Positions 8,112 to 18,485 of a DNA stretch of 64,000 nucleotides are shown here, piece by piece. The stretch lies in contig NZ_CP123897.1 of assembly GCF_029910655.1 (NCBI RefSeq), positions 1,922,001-1,986,000 on the forward strand, in the 5' to 3' direction. The translations under genes were made by a program, and so were the position numbers. The stretch's first letter is position 1. Every line of letters begins with the position of its first letter. This stretch comes from Methylomonas sp. UP202. GTDB lineage: Bacteria; Pseudomonadota; Gammaproteobacteria; Methylococcales; Methylomonadaceae. The notes beneath the pieces are model-generated. The model was not told the origin of the DNA, did no database searches, and worked only from the letters and a program-made list of their open reading frames with translations.

Positions 8112-11100
8112 TTGAACCAGTCCGCTTATTTCTTCGACTCGGACGGCGCTTTCGTCGTCGAGCAATACAACGACCAAGCGCCGTTCGCCAGTTTCCTGCC
8201 GGGCATCGCCGGCGTTTCGGGCCGTCCGGCCTGGGCGTTTTACGTCAATCGCGGCCAGGCCATCGCCAGCTTCGGCGTTCGCAACAAGGACGGCGCGTTC
8301 CTGGAGTTTTTTCCGGCCGACAAGGCCTATCAACTGACTGCGTCGCGCGGTTTTCGTACCTTTCTGAAGATCGGCGACGGCCCGGCCGCGATTGGTCACG
8401 AGCCATTTCAGCGCAACGCCGGCGCCGACGTTCGGCAACGTCTGTACGTGTCGGAGCACGAAGTTGGTGTCGAGGAATCTCATCCGCGCCTGGGCTTGCG
8501 GATCCGCGCCGATACGGCGACTCTGCCGGAAGCAGCGGTGGCCGGGTTGCTGCGCCGAGTCGAAATCACCAACACCTCGCCGGTCAGTGTGCATATCGAA
8601 GTCGTCGACGGCTTGCCGCAAGTGCTGCCTTACGCGATGAATCAATGGATACTCAAATTCATGAGCCGCACCTCGGAAGCCTTTATGCGCGTCGAGGACG
8701 TCGCCAGCCGGGTAGCCTTTTATCGGCTACGAGTGTGGCCGACCGACAGTCCGCAAGTCGAGCCGGTCGTGGCCGGCAACTTTTTTGCCGGATTCATGGA
8801 TGGCGTGTTGAATCCGGTTATCGTCGATCCTGAGCGGGTATTCGGCTTGGCCGGGGATTTCTCGAAGGCCGAACTATTTTTTGGCGACTCCGCGCTTGAT
8901 CTGGATCATCAGGTGGCCGGTAACCGCACCCCGTCGGCCTTCCAAACCCTGAGGCTGGAGGTGCCGCCCGGTGCCAGCCGAGTGTTTTACGGCGTTTACG
9001 GCCATGCCGCTTCGCCCGAGGTTTGCCGAGCCTTCGTCGCCGAGGCCGTCGACACCGGCTATTTCGAAGCCAAACGCGAGATCAACCGGCGTTTGCTGGA
9101 TCGAATTGGTCAAAAAGCGTTTACCGCCACCGCCAAACCGTTGTTCGACGCACACGTTCGCCAGTGTTACCTCGACAACGGTTTGCGCGGCGGCTTTCCG
9201 ACACCGGTGCCGGGCGGCGCATTGCTGTATTTGTTCGGCCGTAAACACGGCGACCTGGAGCGCGATTACAACGACTTTTTATTGCAGGACACGCCGTATT
9301 CCGAAGGGAACGGCGACTTCCGCGACGTGCTGCAAAACCGCCGCGTCGATTTGTTCTTCGAGCCGGCGCTGGGCGCCCGCAACATTCGCTATTTTTTCAA
9401 CCTGATTCAGCCCGACGGTTACAACCCCTGTGCGTTGCGCAACAGCCGTTTTGTGGTCGATGCGCCTGAGCGTCTGACGGAACGACTAAGCAGCTTGCCT
9501 AGCGTGGCGGCCTTGTTGGCTACCGAGTTCAAATACGCGGAACTTTGGCAAGCGCTGAGCGAGGCTGGCGCCGATGTCGAAGACTTGATCGCCGCGATCC
9601 TGGCCGAAGCCCGCGAAGTGGAGGATGCCGAGTTCGACCGCGGCTACTGGTCCGACCATTGGACTTATCTGGTCGATTTGTTGATCGCCTACCGGGCGAT
9701 TTTTCCGGAGCGGCTGACCGACTTGTTGCTGGAAACCGGCTATAGCTTTTTCGAGGCCAGCCACTATGTCGCGCCACGTATCCAAAAGAGCGTACTGACC
9801 GCCCACGGGGTTCGCCAATACGGCGCGGTGCAATTCAGCGCCGACAAGCAAGCGATCATCGCCGCGCGAGCTGCCGATAAGCATCGGGTTCGCGACCGGC
9901 ACGGCTTGGGTGAAGTGGTCTATACCAGCTTGCTGGGCAAGATTTTGACCTTGGTCGCCAACAAGCTGGCAACGCTGGACCCGGCCGGCATTGGCATCGA
10001 AATGGAAGCCGACCGGCCCGGTTGGTGCGACGCGTTGAACGGTCTGCCCGGCATTTTCGGTTCGGCGGTCAACGAGACGATAGAACTGCTGCGCTTGGTG
10101 GATTTCACCCGGCTGGCGCTGGACAGCCTGGACGGTAGCTGCGATTTGCCGATGGAACTGGCGGATTTTATTACTGGCTTGCAACGTTTGCTGGCGGAGC
10201 CGGAACCCAGCGCCGAGCGGTTTTGGCGCGACAGCGGCGATCTAAAGGAAGTTTATCGGGCTTGCGTATTCATGGGCTTTGCCGGTGAACTCAGGACGGT
10301 AGGCTTGGCCGAATTGTGCGAGTTTCTGGCCGAGGCCAGCCGGCATCTGACCGCCGCGATCGAAAAAGCTCGGATGCCGCAAGGCATACACACCTATTAC
10401 TCATACGAAGTCAGCGATTACCGAGCGCTGGAAGACGACAAGGTCGAAGTGCTTGGCTTCGAACAGCATACCTTGCCCCTGTTCCTGGAAGGCTTCGTGC
10501 ATGCCTTGCGGATCGCCGGGCCGGACGAGGCGCGCCACTTGTACCAGGCCGCGCGCGCTTCCGCGCTGTTCGATCGCAAACTGGGCATGTACCGCTTGAA
10601 TGCGCCGCTGGGCAACGATGCGTTGGCCTTGGGACGAATCGGCGTGTTCAATGACGGTTGGCTGGAGAACGGCTCGATTTTTCTGCACATGCACTATAAA
10701 TTTGTGTTGGAAATGCTCAGGGCCGGGCTGGTCGACGAATTCTATGCCGACCTCGAAAAACTGCTGGTGGCCTTCCGCGATCCACCGGAGTATCAGCGCA
10801 GCCCCATCGAAAACTCCAGCTTCCTGGTCTCCAGCGGCTTCGACGTCGATCCACGTCAACACGGTCGCGGCTGCGTGGCCCGCTTGTCCGGTTCGACCGT
10901 CGAATTATTGCATCTGTGGACGCACTTGTTTCTCGGTCCCCAGCCCTTTGCGTATCAGGACGGGGAACTCAGCTTCGCGCCGGCTCCGTTGCTCGCCGGG
11001 ACGATGTTCGCCGCCGATTCGCGAACCGTGAGCCCATTTGGGTACGACGACATTCTGCCGGCCGACAGCGCAGCGATGGTCTTGTTTGGAAGCACGCTGC

Positions 11101-11282
11101 TGGTATATATCAATCCAAGTCGGCGGGACAGTTTCGGTATCAGCGCCGTTCAGCCGCTACGCTATCGCTTGTATGACGGGAATCGGGGCTCGAGGATCGT
11201 CGAAGGCGGTAGCTTGCCGGCCGGTATGGCGCAAGCGCTGCGGGATGGGCAATTTCGGCGAGTGGATGTCGAATTGGGCTAA
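8112..11282 (+). CDS. Large glycoside-phosphorylase-like protein (GH94-related, uncertain)
   Basis: A 1056-residue cytoplasmic protein without signal peptide or membrane helices. The first 300 residues look beta-rich (FFDSDGAFVV, AFYVNRGQ), like the beta-sandwich of cellobiose-phosphorylase relatives. The middle resembles their alpha/alpha barrel, with LLQDTPYSEGNGDFRDVLQ near residue 395. I cannot place the catalytic Asp with certainty. Similar proteins are commonly annotated as cellobiose phosphorylase, but biochemical support for this large clade is unknown to me. The start is TTG at 8112, supported by GAGG at 8100-8103 with an eight-base spacer; no nearby ATG fits as well. It is monocistronic, and glycan metabolism is a family-based guess. 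Confidence 0.6.
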   Translation: MNQSAYFFDSDGAFVVEQYNDQAPFASFLPGIAGVSGRPAWAFYVNRGQAIASFGVRNKDGAFLEFFPADKAYQLTASRGFRTFLKIGDGPAAIGHEPFQRNAGADVRQRLYVSEHEVGVEESHPRLGLRIRADTATLPEAAVAGLLRRVEITNTSPVSVHIEVVDGLPQVLPYAMNQWILKFMSRTSEAFMRVEDVASRVAFYRLRVWPTDSPQVEPVVAGNFFAGFMDGVLNPVIVDPERVFGLAGDFSKAELFFGDSALDLDHQVAGNRTPSAFQTLRLEVPPGASRVFYGVYGHAASPEVCRAFVAEAVDTGYFEAKREINRRLLDRIGQKAFTATAKPLFDAHVRQCYLDNGLRGGFPTPVPGGALLYLFGRKHGDLERDYNDFLLQDTPYSEGNGDFRDVLQNRRVDLFFEPALGARNIRYFFNLIQPDGYNPCALRNSRFVVDAPERLTERLSSLPSVAALLATEFKYAELWQALSEAGADVEDLIAAILAEAREVEDAEFDRGYWSDHWTYLVDLLIAYRAIFPERLTDLLLETGYSFFEASHYVAPRIQKSVLTAHGVRQYGAVQFSADKQAIIAARAADKHRVRDRHGLGEVVYTSLLGKILTLVANKLATLDPAGIGIEMEADRPGWCDALNGLPGIFGSAVNETIELLRLVDFTRLALDSLDGSCDLPMELADFITGLQRLLAEPEPSAERFWRDSGDLKEVYRACVFMGFAGELRTVGLAELCEFLAEASRHLTAAIEKARMPQGIHTYYSYEVSDYRALEDDKVEVLGFEQHTLPLFLEGFVHALRIAGPDEARHLYQAARASALFDRKLGMYRLNAPLGNDALALGRIGVFNDGWLENGSIFLHMHYKFVLEMLRAGLVDEFYADLEKLLVAFRDPPEYQRSPIENSSFLVSSGFDVDPRQHGRGCVARLSGSTVELLHLWTHLFLGPQPFAYQDGELSFAPAPLLAGTMFAADSRTVSPFGYDDILPADSAAMVLFGSTLLVYINPSRRDSFGISAVQPLRYRLYDGNRGSRIVEGGSLPAGMAQALRDGQFRRVDVELG

Positions 11283-12085
11283 TGGAAAGTTCTCGGCCGA
11301 TTCGAAATGCCGCCGCTTCGGGTTGCGTTGGCGTCGCTACGGCCGGGCCTAAGCCTGACTGGCGCATCAAGGTCCGGCGTTTTCTGGCGAATTTTCCGGT
11401 TTTCGAAATCAGTTGCTTTCACTTTGCCAGCCTATCTTACTCGGGCTGGGGTACGCCGAGACGCATACGGTGGCCGACATGCTGTTCGCCAGCTCAGTAG
11501 ACGTCGACATTCGGCGCGGCCAACGACAAGCGATGTAGGGGCCAAAATTACCGCGAGTTCCGGAGCGCTAACCGATTAAAGTTGGCGGGCGTAAAGACGC
11601 CAGGAAAATTAAACCTTCCGACGCTATGGAGCCTGAGCAATTCTGGGGTTGGGATCGATTGCCGCATGCTGTTTAGACGGGGGCCGATGACGACTTGGCA
11701 ATTAGGCTGCGGATGAAACGCCGATTGACAGCGTGGCTATTAAGCGCGGAACACGAAAGCAGCGTTGGTCGTCGATTACAAACAGCTAATTGAGATCAGC
11801 TTAATGCCGTTTTTGGCGGTTCTTTGGCTTTGTTCAATTGCGCTAGAAAATAGGTTTGGTAGTTCCAGTTGATTCTGGGTGGAGGCGGGGTTTTGATTTG
11901 AGGCATTGCATTACTTCATTTGTGGAAAGCTTGCAGTCTACACTAAAAACCCAGCCGACCGCAGGTTTCATTTACTGAGCGCGATGGTTTCAGGCGAAAT
12001 ATGCTCGAAATGACCGCGAATCGGAAAAAACTCCGTACTTGGAAGCGGGCTTCCCACGCACAATGCGCTCAAAGACTAAGCAAGG
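11283..12085. other. Long non-coding stretch (about 800 bases)
   Basis: Short open frames occur here, but none has a ribosome-binding site or recognisable protein sequence. No RNA gene, insertion sequence end or terminator with a good T tract was recognised. It lies between two convergent genes, so it is unlikely to be a promoter region for either. It may hold a decayed gene or an unrecognised RNA. Confidence 0.4.
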
Positions 12086-15000
12086 CTAAACCGGTTTTTC
12101 TGTGGTAACGACCAAGATGGTATCGCCGTCTTGATAGCCGAGTACCGACGCAATCATCGTAATGTCCAGTATTTGCTTATTGCGTGTCAGGCGCTGGCTT
12201 TGCGTAACCTGATAGTTGGATTTGCCGGACGTGATACTTTGAAACATTTCGCGGGCTTCAGTGCGGAGATAATCCGGCACCAAGCTGTCAAACTTCATGC
12301 CAATGGCCTCCGATCGGCTCCATCCGTACAGCGATTCCGCACCGGTATTCCAAGCGACGATACTCCCCTCGAAATCGATGACGATGATCGCTTCGTCAAC
12401 ATCCATCAGAAGCGTGGCCAATTTTTGGATGCAGCTGATGCAATGGCGTTTGTCTATTAAAAGATGGCTTCTGAGATCGCGTTCGGTCAATGCAAAGATT
12501 TGGCCGGCATCGTTTTGCGATGAAAGCAAGGTAGCGGAAACCGAGACATCGACGACTTCTCCTTGGCGGTTCAGACGTTTGCTATCGAATTGGGTAACTT
12601 GTTCGCCCTGTTGGAGCTTATCGAAGACGCCGCGCATGCGCGGACGTTCAGCCAACGGCACCAGACTTTCGAAACGCATTTGCAGCGCTTCCTGCGAGCT
12701 CCAGCCGTATAAATTTTCCGCGCCGCGATTCCAGGTAATAAATTTGCCCGTATCGTCCAGCAGAGTAATCGCGTCCGCCGAATCATTGACGAAACTGGCC
12801 AAACGTTGGGTTTCCAATTCGGTTTGTTGGCGCAGACTCTGTTGAGTTTGCTTTAACAGATCGATATCGACAAAGGTCAGAATGACGCCGGAATAGATTC
12901 GGTCGGATACGGCGTAGGGAATGATCCGCATGAAGTACCAATTGCCGTGTTGATTTTGAACCTCGGATTCCAAAATAATCTTTTTTTCGACAACCTTGCC
13001 GATTAAATCCTCGAGGTCGATATCGCGAATCGAATGAGTCAGATGAAAGAACGGCCGGCCGATGTCGTTTTCGACAATATGGAACAGGCTTTGCAGCTTG
13101 TGGGTGAAGCGGCGAATATCCAGATTTTCGTCCAGAAACAAGATCCCGATATTGGTGCTATTGAACAGGTTGTCGAGATCGTTGTTCAGAATGGTCAATT
13201 CGGTAATTTTGCTCTGATGTTCGGCGTTGACCGTATACAACTCTTCGTTAACGGATTGCAGTTCTTCGTTGGTGCTCTGCAATTCTTCGTTACTGGCCAG
13301 CAATTCTTCGTTGGTCGCCTGCAATTCCTCGTTGGAGGTTTCCAACTCTTCAACGGTGGCTTGCAGGTTTTCGCGAGTCAGTTGCAGTTCATGTTCCAGA
13401 TCGTTGATACGCTGGGCGGCATCCTGGTTAATATCGAAATTGTCGGCGACGAAGCCTATATCCTGGGTGGCATGATGATCAGCCTCGAAGATCAGAATGG
13501 CAATCAGGGTTTCTTGGCTTTTGCGGCCGGGAAGCAACCTAATATGAATATTCAGCGTCCGAGCTTTGTCTTTTTCGCGTAATTTGATGTTGGACATGTT
13601 GATGCTGTCGCCGCTTTTCAGCGCTTTGCGCACACCGGTCGCGATTGGAATCGACAAATCCTTGCTGACCAGTTTGGTAATATCGGTGACTAGCTTGCCG
13701 CTGGGATAGCTCAGGTAGCGCTGAGCGTCGCCAAAGATGTGGGATATTTCCATGTTTTCGTTGACGATCATCGTGAACGGCAGTATGTCTTTGGTCAGCG
13801 CGTTGAAAAAGCGTTCCAGAATCTTGTCGTCTTGGTAGCGATTGGCGAAGTTGCGACCCGATTGCGGCGAATTCGCGCGGAAAGAGGTCATCAGTGCCGG
13901 CGGCGGGTCCATGCTGCTAATGCCCAAGGTCCGATATTTACCTCGGGCCCGGTATATCTTGCCTTTCGGACTGATCATGTCGAAATAATCGACCATTTCG
14001 CCGATGGATTCGCTGGTGCCGAGCATCAATAGGCCGTCTTTGACCAGCGAGAAATTAAACAGCTCGAGTATCTTTTTTTGCAGGACCGGCTGTAGATAAA
14101 TCAATAAATTTCGGCAACTCAACAAATGAATATTGGTGAACGGCGGGTCCTTGATCAGGTTGTGTTGGGCAAATACCACCATTTCGCGGATCGATTGCGA
14201 AATTTGAAAGCTGTCTTCCTTACGCGAAAAATATTTGACCAGCAAATGCGAGGGCACATCGGCGGCGATACTCTCGGGGTATAAACCGGTGCTGGCTTTT
14301 TCCACGGCTTTGGCATCGACATCGGTGGCAAATAATTTCATTCGGAAGAAATGCCCGGAATATTCTCGATACTCCGCCAACATAATCGCCAGCGAATAGG
14401 CTTCCTCGCCGGTCGAGCAGCCGGCGATCCAAACCCGAATTTCGTTGTTGGTCAGCGATTTGACCAAGGGCGTCAGCCATTTGCCGCGGATTTCTTGGAA
14501 TACAAAGTCGTCGCGGAAGAAGTTGGTGACGCCGATCAGCAACTCCTGAAATAGCGCGGACACTTCTTGCGAATTATCTTCCAATAGATTGCGGTATTCC
14601 TTGAGGTCGCGGCATTGGTTGATCGAGATGCGGCGTTCAATGCGGCGGACTATGGTGTTGGGTTTATAAAACGTGAAATCGACTTTGTGCTTGTCGCGCA
14701 GCAACGCGAATATCCGCGTCAAATCGCTGTCTTCCGAGTGGATGGTGGCTTCTTGAACGGCATAGGGATGCTTGACGAATGCCATCAACTGTTTCGGCAT
14801 GTCTTCGGGCGGCATTATGAAGTCGACCAGACCGGTGGCAATGGCGTTGCGCGGCATACCGTCGAACTTAGCGCTCTCCTCATCCTGAACCATGACCATG
14901 CCGCCATGTTCCTTGATGGCGCGAATGCCGCGAGTGCCGTCGCTGCCGGTGCCGGAGAGAATGATGCCGACCGCGAATTCGGAAACATCCTCGGCCAACG

Positions 15001-15352
15001 AGCGCATGAAGATATCGATCGGCAGATTGAGTTCGTTGGTGTGGTTTTGATTGTTCAACAGCAGATGGCCGTGAAACATCGTCAGGTTTTTGCGCGGTGG
15101 AATCAGGTAAACATGATTCGGCTCCACCTTCATGCCTTCTTCGATTCTCAGCACCGGCATTAGGGTGTGCTTCGATAACAGTTCCACCATCAAACTTTTA
15201 TAGTCGGGCGACAGATGTTGGACGACGATAAAGGCCATGCCGGTATCCGGCGGCATTTTTTTAAAGAAACTTTCGATGGCTTCCAAACCGCCGGCGGAGG
15301 CGCCGATGCCTACGACGTATTGCGGCTCCTTCTTGTCATTGGGTGTCTTCAT
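12086..15352 (-). CDS. CheB-CheR-PAS fusion protein (methylesterase/methyltransferase sensor)
   Basis: A 1088-residue signalling protein. Residues 10-190 form a CheB methylesterase domain with the triad Ser19 (GIGASAGG), His46 (VQHLSPDY) and Asp138 (GTGSDGT). Residues about 215-480 form a CheR methyltransferase with SAM-binding [14 protein letters not shown]. Residues about 640-740 form a coiled coil built from near-repeats of [11 protein letters not shown]. Two or three PAS domains follow (about 740-1085), one with [19 protein letters not shown] and another with [19 protein letters not shown]. There is no histidine kinase or other output at the C-terminus. No chemoreceptor, CheA or CheW gene lies nearby, so the methylation target is unknown. 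In related fusions this architecture often feeds histidine kinases; here the partner is not visible. Confidence 0.92.
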   Translation of the reverse strand: MKTPNDKKEPQYVVGIGASAGGLEAIESFFKKMPPDTGMAFIVVQHLSPDYKSLMVELLSKHTLMPVLRIEEGMKVEPNHVYLIPPRKNLTMFHGHLLLNNQNHTNELNLPIDIFMRSLAEDVSEFAVGIILSGTGSDGTRGIRAIKEHGGMVMVQDEESAKFDGMPRNAIATGLVDFIMPPEDMPKQLMAFVKHPYAVQEATIHSEDSDLTRIFALLRDKHKVDFTFYKPNTIVRRIERRISINQCRDLKEYRNLLEDNSQEVSALFQELLIGVTNFFRDDFVFQEIRGKWLTPLVKSLTNNEIRVWIAGCSTGEEAYSLAIMLAEYREYSGHFFRMKLFATDVDAKAVEKASTGLYPESIAADVPSHLLVKYFSRKEDSFQISQSIREMVVFAQHNLIKDPPFTNIHLLSCRNLLIYLQPVLQKKILELFNFSLVKDGLLMLGTSESIGEMVDYFDMISPKGKIYRARGKYRTLGISSMDPPPALMTSFRANSPQSGRNFANRYQDDKILERFFNALTKDILPFTMIVNENMEISHIFGDAQRYLSYPSGKLVTDITKLVSKDLSIPIATGVRKALKSGDSINMSNIKLREKDKARTLNIHIRLLPGRKSQETLIAILIFEADHHATQDIGFVADNFDINQDAAQRINDLEHELQLTRENLQATVEELETSNEELQATNEELLASNEELQSTNEELQSVNEELYTVNAEHQSKITELTILNNDLDNLFNSTNIGILFLDENLDIRRFTHKLQSLFHIVENDIGRPFFHLTHSIRDIDLEDLIGKVVEKKIILESEVQNQHGNWYFMRIIPYAVSDRIYSGVILTFVDIDLLKQTQQSLRQQTELETQRLASFVNDSADAITLLDDTGKFITWNRGAENLYGWSSQEALQMRFESLVPLAERPRMRGVFDKLQQGEQVTQFDSKRLNRQGEVVDVSVSATLLSSQNDAGQIFALTERDLRSHLLIDKRHCISCIQKLATLLMDVDEAIIVIDFEGSIVAWNTGAESLYGWSRSEAIGMKFDSLVPDYLRTEAREMFQSITSGKSNYQVTQSQRLTRNKQILDITMIASVLGYQDGDTILVVTTEKPV

Positions 15353-15730
15353 CGGTTCACGGCGCGGAGTAATCGGTGGCGGGAGTAGGTTTCCAAGGCT
15401 GGGCGGAAGGCGCGGTATTAGGCTTAGGTCGGGATTAGGCGACTCCGTCGGAACAGATTGCTAGTCATGGCGGCCAGGCGCGCCGCGCTGAGTCTATCGA
15501 TGCTTAAACGACGTTTTCTTTCCAGCCTTGCTAGGCGGAAAGCGGAATTCCAGTGGAAAGATAATGTGGTCGGCTTCTCACTGTCATCGAGGTAAATCAT
15601 CATGGCAATTCGATTTTGCTTGTTCTCGGGCCGCGGAGTCTAAACGAAACCGAGAGCGCCGATGATGGAAAGCGTTGTTTCGCAACGATACCTACGGTGG
15701 CGCCATGGACTAAGCCGCGCGAACAAAACG
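15353..15730. other. Intergenic region between two PAS-containing genes
   Basis: About 380 bases upstream of the CheB-CheR fusion. It should contain the promoter of that gene, but I see no strong sigma-70 hexamers. No open frame is convincing. Confidence 0.4.
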
Positions 15731-16285
15731 CTATAAATCGTTGACGTCCGCGACGGTGATGATCAATGTTTGGTCGGGTTGGTTCATTAGCGCGACCACA
15801 TCGTCGCCGCCGATTTTTTTGCCCGACATTTTGACTTTCAACGCTACGTTTTTTCTGCCGTTCACGCTCAACACCAGCGACTTGCCGTCAGGGTTCTTGA
15901 AAAAACTGTCGAAGCGCGAATTGAAAAGCACTTTATCGTCTTCGAGTATGACCGATGACAAGTGTTTTTTAACAAGTCGCCCTTTTTCAATACCGAGCCA
16001 TTCCAGGAGGGTGTCATTGACCTGTTCCACAAAGCCGGTCGAGTTCACAATCACAATGCCGACCGGGAGTTGATGGAACAAGTAGTGGTAATTGTTTCTT
16101 GAACGGGTAAGTTCTTCTTGAGCGCTGCGCAATTCCTGATTTTGCATTTTGAGCTCGATCTGATGAATTTGCAGATCATAGAAAATGCGTTGAATTTCAT
16201 CTGGCGTGATCTGGCTAATTTCTTCCGGCGTGAAATCGATGATGTCTTCGGCCCTGTCGTTAATCTTCAGCAAATAATCCGCCAT
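15731..16285 (-). CDS. PAS-domain protein lacking an output domain
   Basis: A 184-residue protein. The N-terminal helix contains LQIHQIELKMQNQELR, the linker that usually precedes PAS domains in hybrid histidine kinases. A PAS domain follows at about 60-175 (YHYLFHQLPVGIVIVN, GFVEQVNDTLLEWLG). The protein stops where a kinase domain would normally begin, so it is either a free-standing sensor or the stub of a truncated kinase. The start at 16285 is supported by AGGAGA just upstream; an in-frame start nine codons earlier is not. It lies upstream of, and in the same direction as, the CheB-CheR-PAS gene, and the two may act together. Confidence 0.75.
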   Translation of the reverse strand: MADYLLKINDRAEDIIDFTPEEISQITPDEIQRIFYDLQIHQIELKMQNQELRSAQEELTRSRNNYHYLFHQLPVGIVIVNSTGFVEQVNDTLLEWLGIEKGRLVKKHLSSVILEDDKVLFNSRFDSFFKNPDGKSLVLSVNGRKNVALKVKMSGKKIGGDDVVALMNQPDQTLIITVADVNDL

Positions 16286-16583
16286 GGCAATTCTCCTATT
16301 GAAGTAATACACGTTTTCCAGTTCGTGACTGATCCGAAAGCTTACCAGAAAGCAATAAAGTTACAACGACTGTTAATGAACGAACGAAGTCTGGAACGGG
16401 CGTGGGAGTAAGGACGGGTCGCTGAATAGAACTGTGTTATTTAACATATATTGGGTCAAATCACGTATTTGTTACCCGAAACACGGGGCGGCGATTGAGC
16501 AGAGAATGTTGATTTCTATCGAGTAATGCTTTCAGGTGCGGCTTGTGCTTGCCGACAGCACGACCGGTAACTCACACACCGCC

Positions 16584-17141
16584 ATGGCAGACCATTCCGT
16601 TCCGACAAAATCATCGAAAACGTTAACGCATCAAACCAGCTTGACAGCCGCGCGGATTGCCGAATTTCTCGACCAGCATCGCGATCAGCTCAGCCGTTTT
16701 ATCCTGCGCAAGCTGGGATCGGAAGAGATGTCGGCGGATATCCTGCAAGAAGCCTATCTGCGCCTAAGCCGGCACGGCGCGCCGGAACGCATCGAGAACC
16801 CGCGCGCTTTTGTGTATCGGGTCATCGGCAATTTGGTGATCGATTATCAGCGGCTGAGTGCAAATCGCTTGACGCAGGATATCGACGAAGTCAGTCTGCA
16901 CGCTATCGCCGCTCCGGCACCGGGGCCGGAACTTAGATACGAACACCAGCAACGCTTGCAAGCGATGCAGCAAGCAATGGCCGAATTGCCCGACGATTGC
17001 CGCTTGGCGTTTTATTGGAATCGCGTCGAGGGCCTCGGTCATGCGGAAGTCGCCGCACGCCTGAATATCTCGGAAAGCATGGTGGCCAAGCACCTGGCCA
17101 GAGCCATGCGACATTGTCGGGACCGCCTGAAAGGCTATTAG
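16584..17141 (+). CDS. ECF-type RNA polymerase sigma factor, FecI-like
   Basis: A 185-residue sigma factor of the FecI group. Region 2 is visible as LRKLGSEEMSADILQEAYLRL and FVYRVIGNLVIDYQR; region 4 as LPDDCRLAFYWNRVEGLGHAEVA followed by the helix-turn-helix NISESMVAKHL. It precedes a FecR gene and a TonB receptor carrying an STN domain, the standard iron surface-signalling trio. The receptor reports siderophore binding through FecR, which then releases or activates this sigma factor. ATG 16584 is used as the start; a GTG at 16536 would add 16 residues and cannot be excluded, since neither has a clear ribosome-binding site. The likely target is the downstream receptor gene. Confidence 0.9.
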   Translation: MADHSVPTKSSKTLTHQTSLTAARIAEFLDQHRDQLSRFILRKLGSEEMSADILQEAYLRLSRHGAPERIENPRAFVYRVIGNLVIDYQRLSANRLTQDIDEVSLHAIAAPAPGPELRYEHQQRLQAMQQAMAELPDDCRLAFYWNRVEGLGHAEVAARLNISESMVAKHLARAMRHCRDRLKGY

Positions 17142-17228
17142 ACGCCTGCCGGCCACCGAACTCGAATTTTGCGGCAAGATGGCTAGGCAATCCCGTCATA
17201 ATACTGTTCGAACCGCGATCCAGCACCG

Positions 17229-18206
17229 ATGACTAAAGCGTCCGTTTCCGAAATCACCGTATTATCCGATCAAGCGATCGATTGGGTGATTCGCTTGCAT
17301 GCCGGTAATGCAAGCGACCGCGAGCGACGGGCGGCCGCCGAGTGGCGCAATCGTAGCGCTGCCCATCTACGCGCATTTCGCGACGCCGAACGGTTATGGT
17401 TGGAAATGGGTCTGGCCGCGAGACCGGCGGAAGACTCGGCGCGCCCGCCGACGCGGCCGGATGACGTCAAACCAAGTACTTTCGGGGCTTTGCGGGTCTT
17501 GGCCGTCGCCGCGGTATTGGCATTCGTCGCCGTGCTTCCGTTCTTGGGCATGGCCGATGCCTGGTTTAGCGATTACCGCACCGGCGTCGGCGAGCAGCAA
17601 ACCGTTACGTTGACAGACGGCAGCGTTGTGTTTTTGAACACCGATACCGCGTTGGATGTGCGCTATACCGCTAGCGGCCGCCAATTGACCTTGAAGCGCG
17701 GCCAAGCCTTGTTTCGGGTTGCCGCCGATGTCGGCAGGCCGTTCGAGGTGGCGACCGACTCGGCGGTGGTCAAGGCCTTGGGCACCGTGTTCGAAGTCTG
17801 GCAACAGGACGCCGCTACTCGGATTACCGTAAGCGAACACGCCGTCGCGGTTAAAGGCTTGGCGGACGCCGATTACCGCGCCGATAGCCGCGTCGAGGCC
17901 GGAAATCAGGCGGTTTATCGCACGCAAACCGGTCTGCAAGCGGATTTGGGCGTCGATGCCGGGCAAGTGTCTGCCTGGCAGCGCGGCAAGCTGGTGTTCA
18001 AAAACCGGAGCTTGGCGGAAGTGGTGGCCGAGTTGGATCGCTATTTTCCCGGCGCCATCCTGATCGCGGACGCCAAGCTAGCGCAATTTCGGGTCAGCGG
18101 CGTGTTTCCGCTGAACGATGCCGACGCCGCGCTGGGGATGATAGAGCACATCCTGGCGATTAAAGTCAGCCGATTGACGCCTTGGTTGGCGGTGTTGCAC
18201 GGCTGA
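17229..18206 (+). CDS. FecR-family anti-sigma factor
   Basis: A 325-residue inner-membrane regulator. The N-terminal cytoplasmic part (about 1-75) has the typical AIDWVIRLHAG-x-ASDRERRA sequence that binds the sigma factor. One membrane helix lies near residues 80-105. The periplasmic FecR domain (about 115-225) includes GEQQTVTLTDGSVVFLNTDT and LKRGQALFRVAAD. A C-terminal part (about 245-325) has an STN-like fold that would contact the receptor. The gene starts 87 bases after the sigma gene and lies 279 bases before the TonB receptor. Positive or negative action on the sigma factor cannot be told from sequence. Confidence 0.93.
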   Translation: MTKASVSEITVLSDQAIDWVIRLHAGNASDRERRAAAEWRNRSAAHLRAFRDAERLWLEMGLAARPAEDSARPPTRPDDVKPSTFGALRVLAVAAVLAFVAVLPFLGMADAWFSDYRTGVGEQQTVTLTDGSVVFLNTDTALDVRYTASGRQLTLKRGQALFRVAADVGRPFEVATDSAVVKALGTVFEVWQQDAATRITVSEHAVAVKGLADADYRADSRVEAGNQAVYRTQTGLQADLGVDAGQVSAWQRGKLVFKNRSLAEVVAELDRYFPGAILIADAKLAQFRVSGVFPLNDADAALGMIEHILAIKVSRLTPWLAVLHG

Positions 18207-18464
18207 GCGCGGACTTTGCCATCGTTAAGATCGGGGCGATAGCCGGAACGTCTGATGCAGACGATCGATCGGCTCGCTAGCCAAACGCATCAACGCGCGG
18301 AGGCTGCGTTTGGTTAACGACCTGGCTGGCTGACGTTGCCGGCGATCGGCGGTATGGCCTGCCGCTTCTGCAACAGGCCGACGCGGCCCCTCGCAAAAAA
18401 TTTCGGTGTTCGTTACAAGATCGTTCCGCTCGTCCGTCTTAACGAAGACGCGGCATAGGCGCCG

Positions 18465-18478
18465 CCTTAACGTTAAGG
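18465..18478. promoter_or_regulatory. Perfect 14-base palindrome over the receptor gene's ribosome-binding site
   Basis: CCTTAACGTTAAGG is fully self-complementary. It overlaps the AAGGAA Shine-Dalgarno sequence of the TonB receptor gene, eight bases before its ATG. It could be an operator half or a small RNA hairpin. It does not match a Fur box that I recognise. Function is unproven. Confidence 0.35.
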
Positions 18479-18485
18479 AATCGAC

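Noticed and set aside
11282-11579. Small plus-strand open frames of 72 and 90 residues after the phosphorylase-like gene
   Set aside because: No ribosome-binding site, no recognisable domain, and arginine-rich composition typical of chance frames in GC-rich DNA.
11815-11840. GCC-GTTTTT-GGC hairpin as a terminator
   Set aside because: Only three base pairs, the T run is in the loop, and it lies far from either gene end.
13230-13330. Direct repeats of the type TTCTTCGTT...GCAATT as a repeat array
   Set aside because: They are the coding sequence of the heptad coiled coil in the CheB-CheR fusion, not an independent repeat or CRISPR.
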